The notes beneath the pieces are model-generated. The model was given only the letters and a program-made list of their open reading frames with translations. It was not told the origin of the DNA and did not search any database. A DNA stretch of 64,000 nucleotides. It comes from Petunia secreta (Eukaryota; Streptophyta; Magnoliopsida; Solanales; Solanaceae). Location of the stretch: assembly GCA_029990175.1 (NCBI GenBank), contig JARKIP010000017.1, forward strand, positions 12,914,001-12,978,000, given 5' to 3'. Of this stretch, positions 1 to 12,636 are shown one piece after another (positions within the stretch are counted from its first letter, which is position 1; each line of letters begins with the position of its first letter). The translations under genes were made by a program, and so were the position numbers.

Positions 1-982
1 TACCGATGGCATTTCCCAAATCCTTCCTAAGTTCTCTCCCGATATGGAAAAAATTAATTAATAGTAACAATAATAACCCACAAAATAAGATTAAATTTAT
101 GTAAAAGGTGGTTGTGGTGGTATGGGGGATGTATGTCATTTACATGAGATTAAACTAATCCTGTAACGCCAATAGGAACATTGTAGAGCTTTATATTTCT
201 CTATTCTTTATCTACATAATTAATTAATTGGGTTATTAAAATAATTTAACTAAAAATTAAATGACTACAGATCAAATACGTTACACCATCATATACGTAA
301 AATGTGAAAAGACGTACGGATTATGACATATATATCATCAAGAATTAAGAAGAAGGGAAGAAATCCAATAAGACTTACTTGAATATTGAGGTCAGGGAAG
401 GAAGAAAGAATCATTCCCTATTGAGTTTCAGAACATTAAAATAAAGATAAAAAATAGGAAAAAAATAAAAAAGGAAAGAAAATATGAGCTAAGAAACTCT
501 CAAGGGAATGGAGAAAGGCAAAAGGGGAGGGAGAGTTTTAAAGAAAAATGAAGAAAATATTAAGGGGCTTTAATTAACTTTCTCCCTCGCATCTCTCGGA
601 TTAATATCTGGTTCCTGTTATTTTGTTTTCCTCTTCAATAGATTTCACCATCTTTTTGTTTCTTTTCGAATGAATTGATTTACCTTATTTGTTTCCCACC
701 TAAAATATTTATCTCATTTTGTGCGAGTATAGATGCTCGTGCATTATATATGTATGGAGCTGATGAATCCTAGCATAACGGTTTCGAAGAATTAATTGAT
801 TCGTTAATTAAAGACCTTTTACCTTTTATTTTTATCTTTCTGGTCAAGTTTTTGCTTTATATAGTTTCTTCTTTTCTATCTTACGTTTTTCCTTGTTTTA
901 TTTTTATATCTTTTTTGATAATCGAGATGAACAATTCCTCTCGAGAAAGAAACTAAATCACATGTCAATGATAAATTTTACA
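1..982. other. AT-rich intergenic DNA
   Basis: No gene, RNA or clear repeat could be supported here. The stretch is AT-rich with short purine and pyrimidine runs. Confidence 0.6.
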
Positions 983-1225
983 ACTCCCTCCATTCCAAGA
1001 TAGATGACACTATTTTCTTATTAGTCTGTTCCAAAAAAAAAATGACACAATTCTAAATTTAGAAATATTTTCGAGTTGAAACTACTACTTTACCCTTAAT
1101 GAAATGTTTTATAGCCATATATTTATGCAGGGCTTATTTCAGAGCACAAGTTTCAAAAGTCTTACCATATTTCTTAAACTCTGCTTCAAGTCAAACTATG
1201 ACAAACATTTCGAAATGGAGGGAGT
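983..1225. mobile_element. MITE, Stowaway-like CTCCCTCC terminal repeats
   Basis: The left end reads ACTCCCTCCATTCCAAG and the right end, read inverted, gives ACTCCCTCCATTTCGAA, so the pair forms imperfect terminal inverted repeats about 240 bp apart. There is no coding capacity. CTCCCTCC-type ends are common in plant Stowaway-like MITEs; that family assignment is inferred. A clean target duplication was not seen. Confidence 0.6.
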
Positions 1226-1366
1226 ATAATTTCTTGTTTAAAGTTCTGCTTTGCCTTGCCTTAAGGTTTGGGCTAAGGAAATTTTAGACTTGCAAGAAAG
1301 GTTTCTATTTCAAGTTTCCGTTAGGAATACTACATATAACATGTTACAATTTCTTAAAAAGTTATC

Positions 1367-2709
1367 TGTTGCTCCCAAACGCACACGCAAGTATACGTGG
1401 TCGCCAAGTAATAAAGTGATAAGATGAGTATCGTTTCCTCGAGGACTATGCAGACTGAGTTCTAGCAAACTATTTATTTAAACTATTCAGGGATCTTGTT
1501 CCAATAGTGATGAGTTTATTAACTAAAGAACATTAATTAAATGGTAAAAGTGAATTCAAGCAATGGAGCAAAACTTGGTTGTTATCAGTAATAAGGAGAC
1601 GGTCCAGGGTCAGAGTTACGAACAATCCAGTTGAGTTATCCAATTGATTCCACTTCTTAAATCCCGGGTTACTAACTAACAGATTAATTGTACCCGTGAA
1701 AACCTTTCAGTTCTTCACGGTCTATGCAGGCTACTCCAATCCCTATATGTCTATGGGTTGAATCACGTGCACGCATTAACGAATTCTGTAATGAGTTAAA
1801 CTAGGCGAGCAAGTATATGTCTATCCTACTCACAAATTGGTTCCCCGATGCCCGGGTTCACAAACTAGTCCTATTCTTTCTTATTACGTAATTAAATTCC
1901 CTCTTTCGAGTTCAATCTAAAAACCATAGATAATGCGTAATAATCGGGCCCTGACAATTACACAAGTGAAATCAAGAAAGAATAAGCAACCCGTAATGGG
2001 ATTCAATTAATGGAAATCAATCTTCAAACATCAACCTTCATGTAATACTCTAACCCTAGAACGATAGATTTAGCTACGCATACTCATAATAACAACACAA
2101 GGAATTGATGTAATAATGAAATAATGATGTAATAAATTAATGGTAGGAAGAAAAACCCTTGTCTTGATGTTATGAGCTCTCAAATTTGCTCCAAAGTCTG
2201 AACTCCCATGAAAAACTCAGTAAAAGAGTATTTATAGAGTTTACAAACACCTAGTAATAAGTTAGACCCAATCCTAGACGAAATAGGAAGTCAAAATTCG
2301 CTCCAGGGGCGCCATAGCGGGCGCCCCGCGCCCCCGATCGCGTGAGGACAACCAGAGGACGCCAGACTTGGCATGCTTTGGACCTGCGACGCGCAAGGAA
2401 ACGCGCCACAGGCTGGCCGCTTTGCCTGGCGCGGCGCGCCACCTGTGGCGCCAGTGCATTTTTCTGTTCCGCTTGCTCTTTTGCTCGCTCGTGTCGTGCC
2501 TTCGTGTGCTCGATCCAATCCTCAATCAAAATCCAATCTTTTCTTGCTCAATCAAGCTCTTAAAAGCTCCAATTACATTGCATAATAACCTACACACACA
2601 CGACATAAAATTAGTGTAAAACTACATTCATAAACTATAAAACGAGCGAATAAGGTACTAAAACGTGAGGAAATATTAAGGAAATATAGGCATAAAATGC
2701 CAAACATCA
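1367..2709 (-). repeat. 3' LTR of element A
   Basis: This is the downstream LTR in element orientation. It runs TG to CA and matches the other LTR at a constant offset of 6665 bp with no indel. On the minus strand the TATA box (TATAAATA) is at 2229-2236 and a GC-rich inverted-repeat patch lies just upstream of it at 2308-2455. The small GC-rich reading frames in the patch occur identically in both LTRs and on both strands, so they are composition artefacts rather than genes. Confidence 0.95.
2229..2455 (-). promoter_or_regulatory. LTR promoter of A: TATA box plus GC-rich inverted repeats
   Basis: Read on the minus strand, a TATAAATA box (2229-2236) follows a GC island in otherwise AT-rich DNA. 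The island holds GGCGCC at 2308-2313, GGGCGCCC at 2319-2326, GGCGCGCC at about 2433-2440, and the inverted pair CGCCACAGG / CCTGTGGCG at about 2404-2450. The same block recurs in the other LTR at 8894-9120. A transcription start near here is inferred. Confidence 0.6.
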
Positions 2710-2723
2710 CCACCCCACACTTG
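2710..2723 (-). other. Polypurine tract of element A
   Basis: On the minus strand this reads CAAGTGTGGGGTGG and directly abuts the 3' LTR, the position of the plus-strand primer. Similar copies recur inside the element at 4422-4434, 4595-4607 and 4752-4763. Confidence 0.7.
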
Positions 2724-5700
2724 AACCTTTGCTCGTCCTCGAGCAATCACAAATAACTTCCAACCTAGATAGAACAGGTCTGCCTATGACTATGGTTGAT
2801 ACCGATCATTGAACCAATGCACACATGACTACCATGGATCCACAACATGCCAACAATTTACCACAACAAAAAATATGAGAACAACCACCCCTAAAATAGC
2901 TCAAATGCACAAACTCAACTTACCGCAACCATGCTCCCACAAAATCACACCTATCTACACAACCAAGAAGCCATCAACTTCACCTATTTCATGCAAACCA
3001 CGTGCCCTCACCAAAATGAAGCAAGAGAGTGCCCCCCAAAAATCACACACAAAACCAATATCATGACTAGAACGGGGGCAATACAAATGAATTCACTCAC
3101 TCTCATGAAAATCTCACATGTCACACACAATGTACCATAGGCTTGCCCGTAGTGTAGGACTCCACTAATGTAAGCTCACTCCAATCGGGATTAACTATGA
3201 CTTTAAAAAGGTTGTAATGTAGGCTAAGGTGCGGGTAGGATACATATGGTAATAGTGACTACCTCCCTAAGCACTTTAATACATCACAATTAATTAAGCA
3301 CAAATCTCATCAAGCCACCCAAACCAACAACTTCTACACATACACCTTCTCACAAGTAGCATTTTTCATATAAGTACACACTAGCAAGGAATGGATATCC
3401 TTTTCTCTTTTTTATTTCTTTTTCCACAATTTTTTTCTCTTCAACTTTGCTATTTTTTCTTTTCTTTTTTCAAATTCATCCAACCTTGCCAATGCTTTCC
3501 ACTACTTCACAATTTTAACAATTATTTCCCTTCATTAGTTCCACTCAAAAACCTCCCAACATCCAACCACAACTCCAATCATCTACACAATATCAATAAA
3601 GTGCTTAAGGAGTAAGGGCCAAAAGAGTCAATTAAGAACAAATGGGTAGGCTCGGGGTGTGGGTGCCAACAAAAAGGATCAAAGAAATCACAACAACAAT
3701 TTTTCCAAGGTATATATGTAAGGGTAGGCAAATCAAAGAAGGCCTGTATCATCTCCCGACTAGAGCAAACCTAGGATTTCGCTTTGCACACACACGGGAC
3801 AAGTTCTAGACATTAACATGCAACATGGAGTAAACAAGAATATGCCTCACAACACACATTGCACATGGTTCACACAAAGAGGTTCCATTAACAACTCTCA
3901 ACTAAGCTTCTAGAGTGCAACTTGTGGAAATTTAAGCACTAATGCACAAAGGTTAACAATCAAGTCAAGCAAGCGGACTCAAGCATCTCAAGGGGGTCGT
4001 TCCAATTTTTCCTAGGCATGCATCAAAATTAAAACTCAAGGACACCACAAATAGCACATGCAATCAATTCAAGTCCACCGGTATCAAACAAATCAAAGGC
4101 ACCTAGCATTCCACCTATTCCTTTCGTCTAGGGCCACCTATACTAACTATCCTAATCCTAAAAATAAAAAAAACTACCCGGTTCAAAGGCCTACCCGTGG
4201 AAAAGAACCGAGGCCATAAGAAAAACCACGGGGCGGATGACATGTACCACTAATAAAACTAAAAGGAAAATCTTTTTGGAATTTTTCATTGGTTTTCTAA
4301 TTTTTTTTTTTTTCATTTTTCATAGATTAAAGCAAGAAATAAATCAAAATAAAGTCAAGTGACAAAAGAAAAATCCTATGGTACATGCATCCTCCTCAAA
4401 AATAGATAAAGGGTAGTTCCCCACCCCACACTTAAACTCAGCACTGTCCTCAGTGCTAAAAATAAGAGAGTGCAAGGTAAAGAAAACTTCCCTGAAGATT
4501 CTAGTCCTTGGTGCTAGCATCCTCCAAGCTTCCATATCGTATGAGGTACTCAGACTTCCCCCATCAGATCATCAACATTAGGCAAGGGTGAGGACACCCC
4601 ACACTTAGCCTCGACATTACATGAACCTGCAATCCAAGGAAAAACAACAACTACATGACACTATAAATGAAATAATACAAGCTTCATGAGGTACTCGGAC
4701 TTCCCCCATCACACGCTCTATGTGTCAATCACTCGATTCAATGGCACAAGCAACCCCACACTTGAACAAAACTAGCCTTGGGCAAAATATGCCACGTTTT
4801 GAATTTTGAAAATCAAGCTAGTGTGGGTGCATCATGATCAATTTTTATGTGTGTGCAACACCTAATGTTCATAGTAAGCCTAAGGAATGCATTGCTACTC
4901 AAGAATTCACAATGTCAATGATATTTCATCTTTGAGGCTTTTTCACAAATACCTAGTGTGCACAACTTTGAACTAGCATTTTCAATGGATGTTCCAACCC
5001 TCCCAAATGGTTAGGAGATCTCTTTTTACAAGTCACAAGTCATCAATCTAGCACAGTTAATAATTTAAGCACAACAAGCATGATTTGTAGGATTAGACTT
5101 GTGACTAGCTAAGAAGCATTCATACTAAGAGCAAGTGCAACTTACATGTTAATGAAGAGAGAAAAGTGAAGAATTGACTTACTTGAATGATTTAGAATGG
5201 ATTTGCACGCGATTTGGAATGCTACCAAGTGATAGAGATGAATTTGAGAGTGATTAGAGAGTGTTGTTAGTGAAAATAGTGAAGACAAAGGTGTTAAAAT
5301 CGGGGGTATAGGGCATGGGGAAGACCGGGTCACGGGTCAAAACCCGTTTGACCCGGAAAACTTACAAACTTTTGCCCTCCGCTATAGGGCCCGCGGCGCA
5401 GGCCAAAAGCGGCACGGAATTTGAACATTCTGGTCAAGCTAGCGCGGTGGGAGGCGCGGGGCGCTCCCAACCGCGCCAAGCTTTTTGCTTCAGCTCTAAT
5501 TCTCGCGCGTTGGGAGGCGCGGTGCACTCCCGAACGCGCCCGAGCACGTTTTTTCGCACCCATTTTCAATTCTAAGTACAAACCCAAGCGTGGGACATGT
5601 CTCGAGACGTCCCATACCCCTCAATGCATTCATTACACCTTGTTTAGCTCACCCGATTCCTGCAAAAACGACACACAAAAACAACGAACTATGTGACACT

Positions 5701-5805
5701 ATAAAATAAAAAAAAACAAAAAATACTAAACTATTACAAGTACAAACTCGGGTTGCCTCCCGAGAAGCGCCTTAGTTAACGTCGTGGCACGACGACACTT
5801 TTAGC
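2724..5805 (-). other. Non-coding 3' internal region of element A
   Basis: About 3.1 kb between the protease stop and the PPT, where an autonomous relative would carry reverse transcriptase, RNase H and integrase. I found no pol motifs. The region has CA-rich, low-complexity sequence, three PPT-like copies, and a GC-rich patch at about 5385-5545 with motifs such as GGCGCGGGGCGCTCCC, similar in composition to the LTR GC island. Short reading frames here look random. Confidence 0.7.
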
Positions 5806-7944
5806 TCACTTCCAGCATTTACGTCTTCTCTTCTTACGCCGAACCTTTGCCTTTTTCCTTTCTTTGAGAGACCCCAACTTCAACTTCACATGTGGTTCAC
5901 TTCCATGTTCTTGACTGACACATTCAATCATAGAGCACTCTTCAATTTTAGCTATGTGCTCCTTCTCATTATACACCTTGAAAGTAACCTTTTCACCATG
6001 CGCTCTAACAGTCATCTCACCCAGCTCCATGTCAATAATTGCCTTCGAGGTGACCAAGAATGGTCTCCCCAAAATAATCGGAGCTTCTAGGTCCTCTTCA
6101 TAATCTAGGACTACAAAATCAGCAGAGAATGTAAATTTACCAACTTTTATCAACACATCCTCCAACTTACCCTCAAGGTGAGTGAGTGATCCATCCGCCA
6201 TCTTGAGAGTAACTGAAGAGGGCTTGATTTCTCCTAGCCCTAACCTTTTGCAAACAGACAGAGGCATCACATTTATGCTCGCACCCAGATCACACAAGGC
6301 ACCAGTGATACTATGTCCTCCAATGGTACAAGGAATAGTAAACTTCCCAGGATCTTGAAGTTTTGGAGGTAGCTTGCTCAAGATTGTGCTACACTCCTCA
6401 ACTAACTCAACTGAATCTATCTCTTGAGGCTTTTTCCTCTTGACTAAAATTTCTTTTAAGAACTTCACAAAGGATGGCATCAATTCAAACACATCAGTCA
6501 AAGGAATATTAACTTGAAGTTCTTTCAACATACTCACAAATTTTTGATACTGGGCCAGATCCTTCGATGGTATAAGTCTCTGTGGGAATGGTGGAGGTGG
6601 CAGAGGTGCCTCCTTTCTCTCTTCTTTCTTCTTTACCTTCTCCACTTTTTCAACCTTTTCTATTTCGGCTCTCTCCTCGGACTGGGTCATCAGCTCTCCA
6701 CCTTCAATTAAAGTCACTGCAAGACATTGTTCAGGCTCTTTTTTAACAGTGCTTCTTTCTCCCACCAACTGTCCCAACTGGTGCTCCAAGTTCTTTTGAG
6801 CATTGGCAAGATCATGTATGGCTTGTGCATGGGCTGCAGTGTCAGCTATCATTCTTTGCTGGCCTGCCATTATTTGCTTTAGCATATCTTCAACTGAACT
6901 ACTAACCTGCTGTGGTGGGGCTGGAAGTGGGTGGTAATTATTCGGGGCTCTCGTATTGCTTTGATAATACCCATTACCAAACTGGTTTTGACCCTGCAGC
7001 CTGTTTTGATTGCCCACGTAATAAACTGACTCTGGATTAGAAGAGCAAACCTCTGTGGCATGGTCTTGACCACAAACCTCACAAAAGCTCTGGAGTTGTT
7101 GCACTGGAGCCACTGGTTGCTGAGCCTTTTGCAGAGCTAACTTGCTAATTTGATTGGAAATAGCATCCATCCTCGCCCTTAGCTCTGAAACTGCATCTAA
7201 CTGAAGTACCCCTGCAGGTTTCTGCGTAATAGCTCTACCATCTCCCTGCCAATCAGGATTGCTCTGCGAAAACGTGTCAAGTAAATCATAAATCTGATCA
7301 AAATTTAAGGCCAGTACTTGACCTCCAGCAGCAGCATCAACCACGATCTTAGTGTGTTGGTTCAGCCCCTCAACAAAAGTGTATGCAACAACCTCATTGG
7401 ATTGGTTGTGGTGTGGACAATCTCTCAATAGAGCTTTGAATCGCTCCCAGGCTGAATACAAGGATTCTCCTTCTAACTGTCTGAAGGACATAATTTCGCT
7501 CCTCAGCCGGGCTGTCTTGGCAGACGGATAAAATTTAGCCAAGAACTTCTTAGCCAAATCCTCCCAAGTAGTGATAGACCCAGACTTTTAAGCCTTTAAC
7601 CACTTCTTTGCTGCCCCAATCAGTGAAAACGGGAACAACGTCAAGCGAACATAATCAGTAGGAACACCCGCTGGTGTATAAGTATCACTGATCTCCAAGA
7701 AGTTCTGAATGTGTTGCTGCGGATCCTCATGAAGTAATCCACCATATTGTCCAGTCACATGCAGCAACTGAATCATGCCGGACTTAATCTCAAATCCCCC
7801 GGTGATAGCGGGCTTAACTATGCTCGATGCTACTCCCTCCAGGCTGGGGAGAGCAACATCTCGCACAGCTAAAGCTTGGTCTTCTGCCATTCCTGTAGGT
7901 AAAGATTGAGCAGGACCTAATACCTGAAACAGCACAAAACTCAA
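5806..7944 (-). CDS. Gag-protease of element A, one in-frame stop
   Basis: One long minus-strand frame of about 713 codons, broken only by a TAA at 7588-7590; the parts on either side are in the same phase. The N-terminal part (likely start MAEDQ, about 18 codons after the first ATG) has the retrotransposon gag fold signature AAKKWLKA, continuing after the stop with a tryptophan-rich capsid segment, a zinc-knuckle-like CX2CX3HX4C (CEVCGQDHATEVC), coiled-coil Q/A-rich sequence, an acidic K/E run, and a retropepsin-like domain with CDLGASIN (about residue 423 counted from 7557) and ILGRPFL. Athila/Tat-type proteases commonly carry DLGAS rather than DTGA, so this is not a clear defect. Gag would package RNA and the protease would mature it. 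The frame ends in a lysine/arginine-rich tail with no pol. Confidence 0.88.
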
Positions 7945-8007
7945 AACAAAAATTAAACCTGAATAGTAAGTAATAAACTGTTCAAAAAGAAATCAGTCAA
8001 TAATTAG

Positions 8008-8025
8008 TCCCCGGCAACGGCGCCA
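8008..8025 (-). other. Primer-binding site (tRNA-Asp) of element A
   Basis: The plus strand reads TCCCCGGCAACGGCGCCA, matching the 3' end of plant tRNA-Asp(GUC) with its CCA tail as I know it, so the minus-strand element RNA would anneal to that tRNA. It lies 6 bp inside the 5' LTR. Confidence 0.88.
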
Positions 8026-8031
8026 AAAACT

Positions 8032-9374
8032 TGTTGCTCCCAAACGCACACGCAAGTATACGTGGTCGCCAAGTAATAAAGTGATAAGATGAGTATCGTT
8101 TCCTCGAGGACTATGCAGACTGAGTTCTAGCAAACTATTTATTTAAACTATTCAGGGATCTTGTTCCAATAGTGATGAGTTTATTAACTAAAGAACATTA
8201 ATTAAATGGTAAAAGTGAATTCAAGCAATGGAGCAAAACTTGGTTGTTATCAGTAATAAGGAGACGGTCCAGGGTCAGAGTTACGAACAATCCAGTTGAG
8301 TTATCCAATTGATTCCACTTCTTAAATCCCGGGTTACTAACTAACAGATTAATTGTACCCGTGAAAACCTTTCAGTTCTTCACGGTCTATGCAGGCTACT
8401 CCAATCCCTATATGTCTATGGGTTGAATCACGTGCACGCATTAACGAATTCTGTAATGAGTTAAACTAGGCGAGCAAGTATATGTCTATCCTACTCACAA
8501 ATTGGTTCCCCGATGCCCGGGTTCACAAACTAGTCCTATTCTTTCTTATTACGTAATTAAATTCCCTCTTTCGAGTTCAATCTAAAAACCATAGATAATG
8601 CGTAATAATCGGGCCCTGACAATTACACAAGTGAAATCAAGAAAGAATAAGCAACCCGTAATGGGATTCAATTAATGGAAATCAATCTTCAAACATCAAC
8701 CTTCATGTAATACTCTAACCCTAGAACGATAGATTTAGCTACGCATACTCATAATAACAACACAAGGAATTGATGTAATAATGAAATAATGATGTAATAA
8801 ATTAATGGTAGGAAGAAAAACCCTTGTCTTGATGTTATGAGCTCTCAAATTTGCTCCAAAGTCTGAACTCCCATGAAAAACTCAGTAAAAGAGTATTTAT
8901 AGAGTTTACAAACACCTAGTAATAAGTTAGACCCAATCCTAGACGAAATAGGAAGTCAAAATTCGCTCCAGGGGCGCCATAGCGGGCGCCCCGCGCCCCC
9001 GATCGCGTGAGGACAACCAGAGGACGCCAAACTTGGCATGCTTTGGACCTGCGACGCGCAAGGAAACGCGCCACAGGCTGGCCGCTTTGCCTGGCGCGGC
9101 GCGCCACCTGTGGCGCCAGTGCATTTTTCTGTTCCGCTTGCTCTTTTGCTCGCTCGTGTCGTGCCTTCGTGTGCTCGATCCAATCCTCAATCAAAATCCA
9201 ATCTTTTCTTGCTCAATCAAGCTCTTAAAAGCTCCAATTACATTGCATAATAACCTACACACACACGACATAAAATTAGTGTAAAACTACATTCATAAAC
9301 TATAAAACGAGCGAATAAGGTACTAAAACGTGAGGAAATATTAAGGAAATATAGGCATAAAATGCCAAACATCA
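8032..9374 (-). repeat. 5' LTR of element A
   Basis: Upstream LTR in element orientation, 1343 bp, TG to CA, flanked by the second TTATC target duplication at 9375-9379. Its TATA box is at 8894-8901 on the minus strand, with the same GC-rich inverted-repeat island upstream. It differs from the other LTR at one base that I noticed. Confidence 0.95.
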
Positions 9375-9379
9375 TTATC

Positions 9380-10464
9380 AAAATGGCTCATTTTATTGGT
9401 ATCCCCAGAGAATGGAGTTCTTTTTGTTCTGCACCCTTTATGTATCCATTGTTTCGCGATCTGCATCTTATTTTTTTCTTTTCCTTTTTTTTTTCCCTTA
9501 CAATTTGCACTTTAATCTATTTTTGTCCTTGATGTCTATTGTTTATTTTCTTATGAAGGGCAAACTTGTAAAAATACAAGTAAAAAAGAAAAGAAAGTAA
9601 GGTCAGTAAATGGTAAAAGAGCTCAAATATTAACAAGGGCATGCATCTCGCCGCAAAACTAGTCGCAAATGCCATATTTTATGGGAGAGAACAAAAAATC
9701 TCATATTTGCAAACACGATCTAAAAAGATAAAAAATACTAGGTAGTGAAGCCTATATATATGGAGACACAATTTCTTGCAGCTTCCTTATATCGTCTTCG
9801 TAAACTCGTGTGATGTCTATAAGTTTTAGGAAAATCTACACAGTACACTTTTAGTTGATTTCACAGTTAATTATCCCAACATAAATTGGATACTGAGGTT
9901 ACACTAATTAAATATGTCTCATATGGTTTAGGGATATTTGGAACAAAAATGAAGGACGAAAACATATATAGAGTTGTGCCTACATAAACTTCTGGCCAAG
10001 CAAGACTAAAGCAAGGGTAAAGAAAAACTTCTATGGTTGAGCACCCAAAAAAAACAGCACGGATATAAAAAGCTCAATTACATTTAATTTTAAACATCAT
10101 TCACACAATTGAAGGCTAGAAGCACTTTCCACAGCATTCAGCACAGAGTACTTTTTCTTCCACCTGTCTCTTTTTGCTGACGAGTTTTGAACCTCACAAA
10201 TACATCTTCAAGCTCTTTTTTTTTTTCAAGTTTAGATTGATGTAAATAAAAGAAGAAATGAATAATTTTTCTTTTTTTATTTTATTAATTTATGATAATT
10301 ATATTTTACGATAGATTTTATTATTATCACTATCTTTTGTTTAGATTTTATAATTTAACATATTTTGCTTTTATTTTTATCTCTTAGTTAAAGATAAAGT
10401 TTACTAGATTTAATATTTTACCACCACAAGTCTCCTATACTTACTATTAATAGGCCTCACTCAT
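9380..10464. other. AT-rich intergenic DNA
   Basis: No coding sequence or recognisable repeat was seen. The first bases are the empty-site flank of element A. Confidence 0.5.
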
Positions 10465-10663
10465 TGTTAGACGTTGTTAGGATAGCTAGTGTTTATCAAA
10501 AATAACCGCAAGTCTGTTGTAGATAAGTCTTTAGATTTGTTTAGTTCTATTAGGAGTCTATCTTTACTCTTGTTAATTCTCTGCATTTAACAAGGTGTGT
10601 ATAATAGAGTATTACCATCAAGAAATACAAAGCTTAACAAGGTGTCTCAGGGCTTTCGCTTCC
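10465..10663 (+). repeat. Probable 5' LTR remnant of the copia element
   Basis: It starts TGTTAG and ends in a tract like those seen at copia LTR ends (GGGCTTTCGCTTCC), just before the gag start. The partner LTR and PBS are missing, so the boundaries are estimates. Confidence 0.4.
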
Positions 10664-10789
10664 TTAATCCATGTCCAATACATCAATCATTAATTTTATT
10701 ATTCTCTCCCAACCCATGATCACGAATACCAACTCGTCATCCAGCATCTTCACACATTCAAATTTGAATCAAGCTTGACAGAAACAATT

Positions 10790-11725
10790 ACATATTGTGG
10801 CAGTCTCAAATCTTACCGGCTCTAAGAGGCCATGATCACAAAGGATATGCGGACGGATCGCATAAGTGCCCAGCAAAATTCGTCCCAAACAGTTCAGCCA
10901 AAGAGAACTCTCTAGAAGCTGTTATTAACCACGCTTATGTTATTTGGAGAAAACAAGACCAACTACTATTAAGCTAGCTTCTCTCGACTCTACCGAGAGC
11001 ATTTTGGCACAGGTTGTTGGTTGTACTACTGCAAGGGGTGTTTTGAAAACATTAGAGATAATGTTTGCATCCCAGTCTAAGGCATGCTTGATGCAACTCA
11101 GACTCCAACTTCAAACAACAAAAAAGGGTTATCTACCATAACTGATTATCTTTAAAAAATGAAATCAATAGCTGATAATCTTGTTGCAGCAGCCCAACCA
11201 ATTGTGGATGAAGATATGGTTCTCTATATTCTTGGTGGCTTAGGTCCAGATTATGATCTTTTAGTGGTTTCAGTCACTTATAGAGCAGAAGCCATTTAAA
11301 TTGCTGATCTTCATGGGTTATTGTTGAGCCATGAAACCAGGCTTGAAAACTTGAATGTTATTGAGCAAGGCCTTCGTCAAGCCAACTTAACAGTGAGAAA
11401 CTTCAACCCTACCACAAAAATGATGGTGGATATCAAAAGAACCCTACACATAATCACAATAATGGTGGAAGATATTGTAGGGGTCGTGGTCGTGGTGGTC
11501 GATTTGGCAATAGCTATGGACAATCTCACAACACTACAAGCTCTAATAGCTATGGACAGTTTCACAATAATTCAGACTTCTCTAAGTGTCAAGTTTGTAA
11601 CAAATATGGACACACTGCTCTTACCTGCCTTCATAGTTTCTGATCAAGATGGATCTAAAACTCAAATGGCAGCATTTTTTGATCAACCAAATATTGTCTC
11701 TGACGACAAACCATCTGGCAAATGA
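10790..11725 (+). pseudogene. copia gag pseudogene
   Basis: Readable in shifting frames: a Trp-containing N-terminal motif (LWQSQILPALRGHD), a UBN2-type gag segment (VWK-like, LMQLRLQLQTTKKG, then ITDYL and KMKSIADNL), and near 11587 a CCHC zinc knuckle CQVCNKYGHTALTC (CX2CX4HX4C). Stops interrupt it at several sites. In a live copy this is the nucleocapsid protein; here it is dead. Confidence 0.8.
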
Positions 11726-12636
11726 TCCTACTAATGTGAATCTCAAAGGAGATTATAATGGAATGGATTAGATTATGGTTGTAATGGGACGTGTTTGAAA
11801 ATTTCTCATGTATTAACTCTAAGTTATTTTCTTCCTTGCGAGCACTACACTTAAAGAATAAAATATCTGTGCCTGAAATTACTAAAAGTTTATTAAGTGT
11901 CGCTTAATATGCTGCGGATAATAATGTGTATTTTGAGTTTCACCCTCGTTTTTGTATTGTGAAGGATCGGACAACGGAGAAGGCACTATTGGAAGGGAGA
12001 CTTAAAAATGGCCTCTACAATCTTTTTCAATCCACTAGCAGATCCAATTTGAATTACTTTAATAAACCTTAATCTTTTCTTGTGAGTAAACCATCCGTTG
12101 ATGTATGGCATAGTCGTTTAAGTCATCTTTCAATAAAAGTTGTTCAAAGAGTTGTTAGGGCCCTTAATCTAGCAGTTTTTATTAATAAAATTTATAATAT
12201 TTGCTTGTCAATACGTGAAAAGTCATAAGCTACCATTTCTTGTTTCCTCTTCATTGTCTTCGCATCCTTTAGATCTTATTCATTCAGATGTATGGGGTTC
12301 AGCTCCTTATTTAACAAGTAATTATTTCATTATTATGTTGTGTTCATTGATGATTGCACTAAATATACATTGTACTTTCCTATGTCTATCTAAAAGTGAG
12401 GTTTACACTATCTTTTTATGTTTTAAGTAGCAAACTGAAAATTATTTTGACGTAAAATAAAGGTAATGCAATCTGATTGGAGTGGTGAACATAAAAAATT
12501 CTCAAAGTTCTTTGAACAAGTCGGTATTCTTCATCAAGTGTCTTGCCCACATACTCATGAACAAAATGGTTCTGCAAAACGGAAGCATCGTCACATTGTT
12601 GAAACGGTTTAACCCTTCTAGCTCATGCCTCACTTC
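11726..12636 (+). pseudogene. copia pre-integrase and integrase N-terminal part, broken
   Basis: Fragments of the pre-integrase motif (VWHSRLSHLS near 12105) and the integrase core (HSDVWG near 12280, QSDWSGE near 12470, then EQNGSAKRKHRHIVE near 12560). The residue before RKHRH is Lys where copia integrases normally have the catalytic Glu (known family pattern), so this copy would be inactive even without its stops. It ends at the insertion point of element B. Confidence 0.75.

Larger units (their letters stand above)
1367..9374 (-). mobile_element. Element A: complete young LTR retrotransposon with gag-protease only
   Basis: Two direct 1343-bp LTRs (1367-2709 and 8032-9374) both begin TGTTGCTCCC and end AAACATCA. 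The 5-bp target duplication TTATC lies at 1362-1366 and 9375-9379. Internal signals run on the minus strand: a tRNA-Asp PBS, one gag-protease frame, about 3.1 kb of non-coding DNA, then a purine-rich PPT. No reverse transcriptase, RNase H or integrase was seen. The PBS, the gag and the protease motif (DLGAS) point to the Athila/Tat side of Ty3/gypsy. I saw one LTR mismatch (G at 2365, A at 9030), so insertion is recent and mobilisation in trans is likely. The layout resembles TR-GAG elements described in plants. Confidence 0.93.

Noticed and set aside
2251..2619. Several GC-rich reading frames on both strands, repeated at 8916-9284
   Set aside because: They lie inside the LTR of element A, overlap each other in all phases, and recur identically in the second LTR. 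They result from GC-rich promoter sequence.
5315..5696. GC-rich reading frames on both strands
   Set aside because: Overlapping frames without motifs, in the non-coding part of element A.
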